A stretch of 64,000 nucleotides of DNA from Aurelia coerulea (taxonomy: Eukaryota; Cnidaria; Scyphozoa; Semaeostomeae; Ulmaridae): positions 8,604,001 through 8,668,000 of the forward strand of contig CM076943.1 of assembly GCA_039566865.1 (NCBI GenBank), in the 5' to 3' direction. The notes under the pieces were generated by a model. It saw only the letters and a program-made list of their open reading frames with translations. It was not told the DNA's origin and ran no database searches. Each line of letters opens with the position of its first letter. Position 1 is the first letter of the stretch. This document shows, piece after piece, positions 1 through 12,700 of this stretch. The translations under genes were made by a program, and so were the position numbers.

Positions 1-243
1 TGTCTTGCTTTTCAGTCGGCGCACAAAGGATGATGGTTGATAATGTGCCTTTAATGATTTGTTGGCCTGCCGGAAAGTTTGTATGCATTTGGAAAGTTTG
101 TATGCATATGTCTCAATCCTGCTATACTTAAGCGATTTAACTTAGAATATCATTGAAATATAGATAATATAACGGAAACGAGCAGATACTAATATCTGAT
201 GCAGCTATGCTACGAAATGATAAATAATGACGTATTCCTTTTC

Positions 244-1084
244 GGCATACTGGAAAAACCGGACCCTATGACCCTAAGACCCCTATGACCCCTAGGACCT
301 TTAAGTACTGAGTTATGAAAGGACCCTTAACACAGAAGGGTCATCCCCTCTGCATAAAGGCTATATGCTAATGCTTATCAGGTTACTTCTGTGATAATTG
401 TTCAAATTTAATGCCAATACCGTTCATTGCAGCCTGGGGGAGGGTTAATACCCTTCAACAGACGTAGCATCAGTAAAAACAACAAACACATTTCATTCTT
501 GGAATAGTTGAACAAGGAGTGTTTGATCCCCCGGCAATGGAAGCATTTCCACCCTTTATCAGTGCTCATACTGAAGAAAACAAATTATGAAAACCTTTGT
601 GTTGAAAGTATGTAAACGACCTTTGTAGAATTACAGTATTCCTAATTTTAGACACAAAATGAAAGAGCCATTGTTGGCGACATTAATGGCAATTTAAAAC
701 ATAGTAATGGCATCATTTCACCGTAAAGAATCATTTGTTAAATCACTGATAAAGGGTGGAAATTCTTCCATTGCCGGGGGATCAAACAATCCTTTTTCAA
801 CTATTCAAAGAATGAAATGTGTTTGTTGTTTGTACTAATGCTACGTCTGTTGAAGGGTATTAACCCCCCCCCAGGCTGCAATGAATGGTATTGACATTAA
901 ATTTGAGCAATTATCGTTTATCGCACAAGTAACCTGATTAGCATATAGCATCCTGATTAGCATGTGGCCCTTATGCAGAGGGGATGATCCTTCGGTGTTA
1001 AGGGTCCTTTCAAAACTCAGTACTTTAAGGTCCTAGGGATCATAGGGGTCTTAGGGTCATAGGGTCCGGTTTTTCCAGTATGCC
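244..1084. mobile_element. 841-bp foldback element with long TIRs and 9-bp TSD
   Basis: Two arms of about 320 bp are near-perfect inverted copies (terminus GGCATACTGGAAAAACC), with ~190 bp between. It is flanked by TTCCTTTTC at 235-243 and again at 1085-1093. Long TIRs with a 9-bp duplication suit a Mutator-like non-autonomous element; if the last C is chance, the 8-bp TSD would suit hAT. No coding content. Confidence 0.85.
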
Positions 1085-2221
1085 TTCCTTTTCAGCAAAT
1101 TAATAGTGTCCATAGGTAAAGGGGAAATGAGCTAAGTCGAAAATTTCATTGAGAGAGTCTGGTCACAATTTCAACAAAATTAAGCACAGCGCACATAGAC
1201 ACGAATTTTTCAGGCTTAAAAATTGACACGTTGCGGCAGAATGGGCCAATCAAATTGCATAAAAACTACAACAGAAGCATCCAGGCCTATTTTTGCATCT
1301 ATTTACCATCAATTTCGTTTATTTTATTCAAAAGCCGAGCAGAAGGCGTTGTAATTCTCGCGTATTTAGGGCTTAGATAAAACGATTAGTAAACAGCTCC
1401 TGAATCAAATAAACAAAGTCCGCCAGACAAAACTTTAGATTCCTCCCCTTCTTCTTTCGTTATAAGCACATAAGTTCTCTTAAAACCACCTTTCGCTTGC
1501 ACAAGGCGAGAGTTTGCCTTACTAGTTTCAGAAAAACTTTTGCGGCTTTGTTTGTTTCGAATTACTGGTTGAGAGAATTTCCTTTGTCTGCAGTCGCTAA
1601 TCGCTTTGAATTGAGGTGTCAATTAAACGCAACGGTTACTATTGTATTACAAAATCTGCCTTTGTTCATCCGGCATCTTTCCATTGATATGTTCCAATCG
1701 TTACTCTCAACAAATATGTTCCAATCGGGTACAGTCGTAAGTGGGAGAAACAATTACTTTGAAGATATGTAAGGACTGCAATTCGTAAATTTTTCTACAT
1801 CCTGAGATAGATTCTTTCCAAAGGAACGATTGTAATACAGCAAGGGTGAATCTTGTAAAACAATGGATACAGTTGTGTTAAAACAATGCGATTCCACAGC
1901 CTCAAGAATAGATTTCACTCCTTCAACGCAGCTGACCATAATGTTTTACTTTCTAACTTTATTTTGACTTGGTTGAGTGCACTCAAAGGTGTGATATCTA
2001 TTCTCCAGAGAGGCATATCGCTTTGTCTTTTCAGAAACCTGAATCTTTTAAGAGAAAATTTGCTCTTGTTTACGGGAAGTAACGCATATGCCGTGAAAGT
2101 TCAACACATGGCTTAGAATAGCCACGTGACTCATTCCCCTGAAGCTGACTACAAGACGTTGCAAGAAAGCCAAGTGCACTGTTACTGAAAGTCAAAGACT
2201 TAGAGGAACGTTTATCAATAC

Positions 2222-2667
2222 CAAGGGCCTAAGGACGAGATTCTAGTCGTTCCCATTGCAGTTAATTTCTAACGTGTGTAAAACTTACCTTTCCATGTCC
2301 TTGTTTGCATATTCGTGAAGAATTTTCTTGGTTTTGCTTTTTAAACGACATATATATCTCATCTTTTCTCAAGTTGAAATAAACCGCTTGCTTTGGAGAA
2401 CTGAACGAAAGCACGAAAGTGAGGTTAATCTCAGGCCAGCGTTGGAAGGGAGGATGGGTGTGACATGCGCTGTCTCTTATTGTTTCCTCGTATACCAAGG
2501 CTTGTAACCCAGCCACTACCATATATAGAAGATATAATATGTCGTTTAAAAGCAAAACCAAGAAAATTCTTCACGAATATACAACCAAGGACATGGATAG
2601 GTAAGTTTTACACACGTTAGAAATTAACTGCAATGGGAACGACTAGAATCTCGTCCTTAGGCCCTTG
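2222..2667. mobile_element. palindromic MITE, family A copy 1, 7-bp TSD
   Basis: Termini CAAGGGCCTAAGGA and its complement, arms of roughly 130 bp, flanked by TCAATAC at 2215-2221 and 2668-2674. A second copy with its own 7-bp duplication is at 55726-56204. Confidence 0.85.
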
Positions 2668-2674
2668 TCAATAC

Positions 2675-4009
2675 ATGCACTAAAACATGAGAGTACGATA
2701 AGGACATTCAAAGCAACTCAAAGGTGGCGAGCATCCTATACATCTGTATGTAAATGAAATGATGCCCCAAAACGATAGTATAAAAGTGTACAATGGACTG
2801 TTTGTTTAAAAAATGAATATATTAACGATGCATTGCAAAAACGGTCGTCTACCTCCCATATTGCAGGCAGGGCAGGACCTCTTTTAATATACTAGCTGGG
2901 TGGGCCATTGCCCCCTTCTTTAGATCCAATGTTTTACCTTCTCAAACAATAGGCCTATTGTCCCTTTTAATCAAGGAAACAATTGAATGCCCTCCGAGTC
3001 CTAGTCCCTTAAAAGAGGCCCTGAGGCAGGGGCATAGCTAGTGGGGGGAGGGGTTGACACCCCTAATAATGTTTAAAAGTCAAAATTCGGGCAAAATTTA
3101 ACATATTCAGGCAAAAACAATTGCCATTGTTCACTAAAACGATGGAATATTCAAAGAAACAACAGGAAAATTTGGCCAATTTCCAAACCAAGAAAGCACG
3201 CCCCTAAAAATACCTCGCAACGCCCCTGATTGTACGCTACATCTATGAAATCAACGAGATGAACATGGATCCGATCCTTAATAGCAACAGACACTTATGT
3301 CTTGCGATAGAGTTTCCTACTTCAACCTCTTCTTAGGTCATTCGAGGGTGCATAAGCCTTGGCCAAGCCAGCAAACATTGGTTGATACGAATAAAAGTAC
3401 TTTTTCAAATGTACAGCATTAAGCACAAAGCACTTACTTTGCGATAAAATTTATCGTAGGTGGTAAGAAATAATTGAAAAGTAAAAACAAATATTTTGCT
3501 GGATCGTTGGCCGGGCTTTAGGCTTGAAATCAGTGGCAGACGTTTGGCTGAGCACTGGGGCAAGGTTACAGGGGACACCGGGAATATATCGGGAGCCTAC
3601 TGTGTCTTTTTACAGCTCAGAGCAGGGACTAATACTACTATGATCACATGCCCTGTATAAACGAATGTACCGGGTCTTTCAAAAAAAGAGAAAACACATT
3701 TGACGGGACCTAGCGATTAAAATAGGAATTTGATTCGGCCAAATAGACAAAGATCTTGCTTGGAGGTGGAGGAAAATTTGAACTTTCACGATTAATATTT
3801 CCACACTCAAAGCACCAATATCAACAAACAAGGTATCCATGTTTAAGCTAACTATCGAGGAACGTTATAAAAGTGATTAGCCATTGATTTAAGGCAAACG
3901 TTTCTTCGCTAGGCTTAACCGAATCTGTTTACTTTTTTCAGCGACATAGGTTGGCCAATAAAACATTTTGTACTCCAAATGTCCACCACTGACTCACGTT
4001 CAATTTACA
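2675..4009. other. no gene or element recognised
   Basis: AT-rich sequence with no convincing ORF, splice-bounded exon or inverted repeat seen. Confidence 0.4.
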
Positions 4010-4055
4010 ATCGATCGATCGATCAATCAATCAATCAATTAATCAACCAATCAAC
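4010..4055. repeat. (ATCA)n/(ATCG)n microsatellite
   Basis: About 11 tetramers, ATCG then ATCA, with minor variants at the 3' side. Confidence 0.9.
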
Positions 4056-4904
4056 GAATCTTCTAAACTCACACAACATCATCATCTATCAGATGTAAAA
4101 TTACGCTAAATAATGCCTTCAAGTTCTATTTGCCTTCTGGAACGTGGTTTAAAAACTGAATCAGTTTAACGAAGAGACCGCTTATCAATAAGGAATACAA
4201 TTTCGTCTATCACTAGTGCGTACTTCCACTGGACGATTATCACCAGGCGTGCATAATGTTCAAACCTACCTGGGAGCGGGAGAAATTCTCTGAAAACCTG
4301 CCTGCATATCAATTTTGTACAGCTAGGGTAGAGAGGCCTATTTCCAGAACCAGTAATAATGCAGGTGTCAAACAGTAAGTTTGTACACATGGAGCAACGA
4401 AATTATTAATCATATATTCAACAGCAGAACATTAGCTATTTCTACCATTTGTTTGCTATAATTCATCATCTTACTGCAATTATATTTCATTAAAAACGAT
4501 TTTAGAAAAACTTCCTGCAAAATATTGCTGTGGAAAAAGCTGCCTGGGAACTTTGTTCCCACGTTCCCAGGTTTATGTACGCCTGATTATCACGATAAAT
4601 ACATAATGGCAACACGCTTTGCAACTTCTGTTGATTACGATAAGAAGTTATCGCCATTGCGCTGATAGTGATAATCGCCCAGGTGTAACAACGCTCTAGT
4701 CGGTTCAAAAGCAAAAAGTCATTTTGATCAGTTTCCGCCAAAAATATCGTCATTAGCTCTACCTTGCTCAACCAGCAACATTGTATAAGACACAGAATTA
4801 GTTTCAAGTTGACTTCAGGCAACGTAAAGGCTACTTTTACTTTTCATAAGTAAAATATTCTTCCAGCTATTCCTGGATGAGGCTGGCTATACCGGGTAGG
4901 CAAA

Positions 4905-5030
4905 GATGAAAACAATCCCGTTTCAAAGGGCACTGCTCCCTGGATATCAATAAAATAATGTTGCCATGTATCCAATTCAGTTGTGGACATGTTCAAAGAA
5001 GTCTTAAGATGTACCTGACTGAAATCGGCT
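4905..5030. repeat. dispersed repeat, copy 1 of 3
   Basis: Shares GTGGACATGTTCAAA and TACCTGACTGAAAT with 20515-20645 and, inverted, with 21445-21535. Around 75-80% identity by eye. 4056-4904 upstream holds nothing recognisable. Confidence 0.6.
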
Positions 5031-5082
5031 ACTCCCTTCCGAAATTACGAGGGTTTTTTCGAGAAAGCTCCTTCAAGAAAAC

Positions 5083-5551
5083 CCTGTTATTGATGCAAAT
5101 GAATATGACTGTTGAATGATGAAGAATGTCGTTTAAAATTTTTGATACCTTGTTTCATTTTACAGTTATCCACTATTTTGCAGTATTGACTGATGACGTC
5201 ATTTTGTTTGCAAAAAGTAAAGAAAGTATACAAGGTTGACAATGTTTCTAAAGGGAAATCGACTCAAAGAACTTTTCTTCAGTTGAAATGCGTTTCTAAA
5301 CATCGTATCAATTCATGAGACAATTTCTATTACATTTATTCAGCTTACCTTAAATGTCTCCTACAACTGTAACTTTCAAAGATCAGATACAGCTATATTT
5401 CCATACATTATCGTAGTAATTTGCAAACAAAATGACGTCATCAGCTGGTACTTAGAATCTGTGGATAACTTGAAAACAAAATGAGATATCAAAGAAATCT
5501 AAACAGGATTCTCTATCGTTTGCCAGTGCCGTTCATTTGCATCAATAAAAA
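5083..5551. repeat. inverted-repeat (foldback) sequence
   Basis: Arms of about 130 bp: GCAAATGACGTCA-type blocks such as ATGACGTCATTTTGTTTGCAAA near 5192-5215 recur inverted near 5421-5444, and ATTGATGCAAATGA at the outer ends. Diverged; no clear TSD found. 5552-6640 is the 3' flank/3' UTR of the NFAT5-like gene. Confidence 0.6.
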
Positions 5552-6004
5552 TTTTCGTTTCAGATCGTGATTCAAAGGTGATATTCATTTCCGGTGATAT
5601 TCTGTGCTTCTGCAGCATTGACACAATGCCACCTCTGTCTACTCAATATCTGATGTGTGCATCGAAATTCAACGTAAGACTACATTTCTGGACATTTCTA
5701 CAGCACTATAAACTAATAGTCTAGGTCTGCTTAATCGACTGGACGCATTTGAATCTGACGTATGCTAAACGCTTGACAATATAACTTAAAATTTTTGCCA
5801 AGCTTATTTCATATTGCGTTTGTATCTTTGACAAAAAATTGGTCCTTTGGATCCTCTAGACGGAGATATCGTCAGCGTCAATCGATTAATCAGTAATATT
5901 TAGCTGACTTCATTACTTTTCCAATGATTTCGATAAAGCCCATCAATAGGCAATTACGCTAAAGTTGGCGGCAAGGAAACTTTTTACAAATATCCAATGC
6001 GTTC

Positions 6005-6010
6005 TTTATT
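6005..6010 (-). terminator. candidate poly(A) signal of the NFAT5-like gene
   Basis: AATAAA on the minus strand, about 630 nt downstream of the stop. No better-placed hexamer was noticed, but the 3' end is unproven. Confidence 0.25.
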
Positions 6011-6640
6011 CGAATCCCAATAGTATTACTTAAGATTCGTAATTGGAACGCAATACATCTTGGATAAACGTTCCCCGCCACCATCTTTAGTGTCAATCAG
6101 TATGCAGCATACCATATAAGGTTCTACAATGTCCAATTTACAATGAATCAAGCATTTCCTGCAACCAGTCCTTCCATTGAGTGACAGGCCCACTGGATTA
6201 TGTTTTCCTATACTCAGTCGCAGCAATCTGGTTCATCTTCAGCTCCATAATAGTGTCAATCTGACGTAAGCAGATACTAGTAACTCTCTGGAGTACGATT
6301 ATAAATCTTCTATAGCTATTTTTTGTAACTAAAGATAATACCTACGGATTCTTTGATCGAATGACTTAACTGCAATAAAAGAAAGATTTTTCCAGCACAG
6401 CCGTTTGGAAGTGCGAAAGGTAGCTTTTGGCAGCATTTCTTCAGTAGTCTTTTTTTGACGCTTTAGATGACGAAAGTCTAGTCCACTGAATCGCACGTCT
6501 TTGAAGGAAACTTCTAATTTATCACGAACAGAGTTTCACGAATGAATTCAGCTGAGTTTCATCAGCAACAACATTCTACGTCAAACTATCAATAAATCAA
6601 CTCACGCAGCTGGTTAACATCTTAGCTTGAGAATTTCCAC

Positions 6641-6778
6641 TCAGGTAACATGTTTCACATTCACAACCCAATGTTTCAAAGTCTCTACTAACTTTTCAGC
6701 ACTTTCCGGGCCATTGTTGCTCGTTTTGTACATTTCAAGCAGCAAATTGTCATCTTGCCGGACGCAGTTGTATATCGC
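6641..6778 (-). CDS. NFAT5: NFAT5-like exon 12, C-terminus and stop
   Basis: 138 nt from acceptor atttttcag to a TGA at 6643-6641. Codes AIYNCVRQDDNLLLEMY and ends WVVNVKHVT. With exon 11 it forms a ~69-residue helix-rich unit after the disordered Q-rich region. I do not recognise this unit from vertebrate NFAT5. Confidence 0.82.
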   Translation of the reverse strand, partial: AIYNCVRQDDNLLLEMYKTSNNGPESAEKLVETLKHWVVNVKHVT

Positions 6779-9700
6779 CTGAAAAATAAATCAAATCTAA
6801 TGAAACCGTAGTAACAGCAAGCCGCTCTTCATACAACTTACATGGCTAAACAAGTAGAATAGAAGCACTCTGCATGAATTGAATTATGCACGATGTTTCG
6901 AGCATCACCAAGCCAGGTAACGGCTTCATAAAGGGCTATGCTCGACACGTTGCACTTATAATCAAATTCATATTAAAGTACTTATATTTCACTTTATTTG
7001 GCTGTTTATCTTTATACTATTGCACCAAAGGCAACAAGGGGAATCTTTTGATAACTTAACCGGCTACCAATACACCACAGAATAGAATTAAACATTTGCT
7101 CGATCATGTTTAAGATTACTACTGATATGGCACCTGAATATTTATCCCATTCAGCAACAAGTGCCCCAGAGATACATAAACACTTTACGCGTTCCTCTGC
7201 CAGTAGATGCATTTTTCAAATCTAGGAGTGCATGGACTATTTACGTCAAAGCGTTCGCATTCAATGGAAACAAAGGTTGGAATTCTCTTTCAAAAAGATA
7301 TAAAGGGGTTAGTATTTAGAACTGTTCTCCGTGGCGTTACAAAATTATGTTGTTACTTATCAGCTAAGTACAATCATACTTTCGATAGTCCCTTCCATTG
7401 AAATCTTTGTCGACAGATCGATCAGCTACTCAAACCAACTGATAACACTGGCCAGAAAAAGTCTCGATGCTACTGTGAGTTTGAAGTCCTTCGCAGTAGG
7501 CCAGCAAAAAACTACTCTCCCTACCTGTGCCTCTCTTTGATTCAGCCTCCCTTCAGCAACCAGTCTTTTTGTGTCTTCGATAAGCTCACGCCATTCTGTT
7601 AAAGAGTAGTGAACCAGATTTAATATTTCACAAACATACCGGATTTAGCCAAAGGCAGTTTAACTAAGCAACTTTCCACGTCATCAATGCAGTGACTACT
7701 GGGTTTATTTGAAAATTTGTCAATTTTCGTAGATACATCGTATTTCCTCATTGTGATATTTTTAACTGCTCAAAAATCGCACTATAGCTGACGTAGATAA
7801 GAGCTTCTTATTACATACAGTAGATACCCACGAATAAGAAACAAACATTTACGAAACTCAGATACTGAATTGTTTGAAAAGACAATGGCGAATACACTGG
7901 TTTATTGCTTTTAAACAATAGTCTGAATATGAAATCAGTGTTTTTTATTCGCATGTACCTAATGTATCTCAAAAGCTTTTTTAGTAACAGATAATGAACG
8001 CTAAACTTATTATTGCATAAATGAACGCTAAATTTGTTGCGTTGGGGATTTTGCTGCCTGAAAACATCAAGGACTTGGATTAAATATTGTTCATAGTCAG
8101 CAGGAAAAGCGAACAAAAAAACCATTAAATCTTTACTTATACATGCGATTGTCACAAGCAACAACAATTCTAAGAGTAATTCAAGTTCAGATGGCTCAAA
8201 ATATGGGTTTTCATTTTCAAGCGATCATTTTAAAACATTTCGCATAATTTATCATAATTAATATTACTGAAAATATTTTGGCCTTTCATACAATAGACTA
8301 AGGGCCCGTTCACATGAGAAACTCAAACCGGTTTGAAATTTCACCCCGACCTGAGTTGAACTCGTTGTCTGGTCAAAGCCCTTATAGTGTTTACATGGAA
8401 AATGCGATTCTAACTCAAACCGGGGTGACAAACTCAACTCGCCTATTCAGATCGGTTTGAAATGTCATCCCGGTTTGAAAACATCATGTAAACGCAAAAT
8501 ATTTTCAAATCGGTTTGAGATGCAGTGTCTCAGGTTCAAATTTCAAATTGGCCTATTGTTTTACTTGGCGCTCAATACATCAATGAACAACAACACAGGT
8601 CTCAGACCGGGGCGAAACTTCATGGAAACGCAATGTAAATGGACCCTAAGATATAATTTCAAAGATATCAGCAATACCAAATTTTACGAATATTTCAGAT
8701 GTCGAAACTTGTTTGCTCACCCAGTACATAGAAGGCATATACTTACGTGAAGTAGGCATTCTCTCCTCTGAAACGATTCCAGTTGAAGTAAGATGCTCAT
8801 TCCCTTTTTGCGAAAACACATTTTGTGAAACGTTTACTGTCTGCTGATTGAGAATATCTTGATGACTTGTTTGTTGCTGGTGTTGCAAGTGTTGCTGTTG
8901 TTGTTGAGCTTGTTGTTGTTGCTCGATATTTGGTTGCAAGTGATACAATCCTTGTGATTCGTTGTTTCCTTGGACAGCAGAGCCATACTGTTGCTGTACT
9001 GCATTCATACTATTAGCAATGCTGCCGTAATTTGAACTAGTATATTGCGATTGTCGTTGGGACGCTATGCTCCCTGATGATAAGACACTTTGCTCGTAAG
9101 CTTGCTGGAAAGCAGTCGCATTTGACTGCTGTAAGTTCGATTGTTGGCTTTGATGTGACGTAACTCTATGAGTGGCTTCATTAGTTAGCATCTCCTGCCC
9201 GAGTAAAGTTTGGCTCTGCATACACCTTTGCTGTAACTGACTTTGTTGTGTTTTTGAATCAGCCGACAAAGTTTCCGGAGCTGCATACATGCTTGCGTTT
9301 TGGTTAACGTAACTAGATGAGCCAGCATGATCCGGTATGCTATTCACAGGAAGAGTTGGACTAGCTTCTTCTGGCAATGAAGGGCTGCTCTCAGTAGCAG
9401 ATGATTTGTTACTTTGCGGTTGCTGGTACCACATTGGTGAATTTGTAGCAGATGATTGGCCTGAGTGCACATCTGCAGGAGAAGATTGGCTGCTTGCTTG
9501 ATTTGCCTGCTGCATCCATGCTGCAGAGTCAGTACTGCTGGCATATTGTGGTGATGCTTCTCGCATATATTCAATATCTTGCATTTTTGCGAAGTTTGGA
9601 TCATCCGGTCCAGTTAAATAATTTCCCACAGAATTTACTGCTCCTGACTGTGAGTAACCGGCAACATATTCCTTCATTCCCGAGTCTTTAGGTAAATTAG

Positions 9701-12700
9701 ATGGTTCAATATTTTGCGGTACCATAAAAGAGTCAGCAAGTTGCTGCTGTACTTCTGATGTAAAAGTCTGTTGTTGGAAGGAACCATTATCTTGGTATGT
9801 GTTCGTTCCAGTTTGGCCTCCTTGCGTCTGTGGTTCTGATTCAACTTGCCGATAGCCTGTAGCTGATGTTGAACTGCCTTGCTCTTTAATAATATCGTTA
9901 ATCACTTCAGGCATATTATCTTCCGTTAAAGACATTGGCTGGGGATCACAAATTGCCGATGATCTATCGTTATTGTACTGTGTCCGAAATTCCGTCCCAT
10001 TTCCGGGAATATCACATGGTTCACTTTGGAACTGGCCCACAGAAAGGCGATTGAGATCATTTGCAAGAACGCTCCCAACTACTTTGCCTTGTTCTTCCTG
10101 GCGTTTCTGGTTCTCGACCGTCCTTTGTGCAGTGTCACTCAATGCCCATTCATTTCCTGTAGTAGCTTGGAAAGCATTTGGCTGCCCATTCGTATTTCCA
10201 CTATATTCATACGAATTAAATGCTTCATTCGCCACATCTTTAAGCAGAATTTGTTGGATACCAACACTCTCAAAAGAAGACACTGTCTTTTGGGGTATTG
10301 TTTGTGAATGATTAGCACTTTGGCCGGCTGAAGGCTGAAACACATTGCTGAAATCTGACGGTTGAATCGCATTCAGGCTTATATCTGTATTGTCATGCTG
10401 CGCATGAGCTCGAGTCTCTAAAGACTGTGTTGTGACTGGTATCTGGTGAGACACTCCATACGTTGGAAGCTGCTGCTGCATTACATTTGTTTGCGGAGTG
10501 CTATTTGATTGAGCACTGGCAAATGTTGAATATGCCGCACAAGCTACGGGTGCTGACAAACCAGAGGTTGTTTGCTGAGTCAAAATTTCTGACTGCTGAG
10601 CAAAGTGTTGAGTTGTTACGGGCGCATTTGCTGGATAGTTACTTGCTGCAACAAAAGCTGTGGGCATGCTACTACTGGACGCCATTAAGTTCTGAAGTTG
10701 TTGTTGCTGATGCTTTTGTTGTTGTTGAAGCTGCTGCTGTTGGAGCTGCTGCTGGTGTTGTTGTTGTTGAAGCTGATGTTGTTGAAGTTGTTGTTGCTGA
10801 AGCTGTTGCTGTTGTTGTTGAAGATGTTGTTGTTGCTGTTGCTGCTGCTGTTGAATCAATTGTTGTTGCTGTTCATGTGCTTTATGCTGCTGTTGCTCGA
10901 GTTGAATTTGTTTTTGTAGCTCTTGTTGTACTTGGTATTGTTGCTGCCCCTGCTGAATATTGTAGCCCTGCAACTGAGATCCGAGAGGCACTGTCTTCAC
11001 GAAAACCGCCCCTGAGCCACTGGACTGTTGAGCAAGGCCGGTGCTTTGATAAATAATACCTTGCTGAATAGGAATTGTCGTTACTGGTTGAACAAACTGG
11101 TTGGCGGTCGTTGTTGCTTTTGACACACTCCATGAATTCAGAACTTGAGGATTAGCGATGCTTTTCTGTTGGATAACACAGCTTGGTCTGATGTCAGGAG
11201 TTTCAGCTTTAACTTGCATCTGACTTGTGCCACTGACTAAACTCACATTTTGCTGAGGGACAAATCCCTGACTCTTGCTCATAGTTGCAGCAATGCTTTG
11301 GTTAAACTGAAGGCCTACACTTCCAGTGTTTAGCTGGGATACAGCAATTTGTTGATTAGGCATATTTGCAAATTGGCTTGCTATGTTTGCATGTTGCAAC
11401 GGTACACTACCTTGCTGACTTGGTATGCTAGATGATAGTATCTTAGGGCTACTGAAAACATTACCAATAGTTCCTATGGCAACAGATGATTGAGAGGTTA
11501 AGACACAAAGCCCTACGGCTGGCTGCGCAGTCCTGACTATATTCGTTGGCAACAAGGTGATACTTGACGGCTGTGTTAAGATTGTTTGGGTAGGCTGTGC
11601 GATAACCGCTTGACCGGTATGTGATTTAGTGTTTGTTGAATTGGTGCTCAGGAACGGCGACGTATAGACTTGAACAGGCACTGCTGCCTGAGACGCCACA
11701 GAAACCGTCAAAGGTGCAACTGGAATGGCCGAGCCAACTTGAACAGCATTGATTGCTGGAGACGTGGAGTAGGCAGCAGGAACGACAGAAATATCTGAGG
11801 ACACTGCTGCTTGATCTCGCAGAAGCAGATGCACCAGTGCTGAGCGACTATCCGCAAAACTAGCGGCAGTTACGTTTTGTTGTGGATGAGTTACGACGTT
11901 TGTTACTTGTTCAGAATCAGCGTAAGTTGATGCTGGCTGTTTTGATGTGTACTCGTCTGGACGCTGCCTATCAGCCTTCTTTCTGGAAAGATCAGACATC
12001 AATACATCAGAATCCGAAACCGAAGATTTGTCAGTGCTGCTAATTGAGTCATTGCTGTCTTTTATTTTGGTGTCTTGGTGATTTTTCGCACTAAGTACTT
12101 TATCGATATTAATAGAGGGTCTTTTTGAATCTGGTTCTGATACAACATCATTGGTTACATCAGCTGAAGTACCATCATTTGATGATTCCTTTGCGTCTTT
12201 TCCGAATAAATGAGAGAGCGCATTTTTAACAGAATTGCAATACGAACAAGGTTTTGAGTCTTCTTCTTTGGGCATTTTTTCTGGCTTATAACAAAATGCA
12301 ATCGATTCACTGCATCGCTTATCCTTCTCAGGTCCGACGCGAACTTCTACCATTACCTCGACCACATTCTCGATGTCCATCTTTTTGTATTGTGGGACTT
12401 TCAGAACAATTGCACCCTAAGAAAATATCATTATCATTATTCCATGAGGACATGCGAAGGATTTTTTTTTTTTTTTTTTTTTTTTCTATAAATTCAATGT
12501 TAAAAATTTACAATTTACGAATTACCTAAGATTACAAACAAGCTACCATACAATACTACAGAAACGATACCAAGGGGAGCAAAAGATCATGACTACCCCA
12601 GGGCCATCACATGAAGGAGATTAACTAAAATACAACTAAATATATAAGAGGCCCCCTAGCTATTCAGAAAAGAATTAGAATTGAACGATATTTTGCAAAT

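Noticed and set aside
10463..11056. 197-codon plus-strand frame rich in Val, Ala and Leu
   Set aside because: Antisense to the polyglutamine part of exon 10; CAA/CAG repeats read backwards give Leu/Val/Ala runs.
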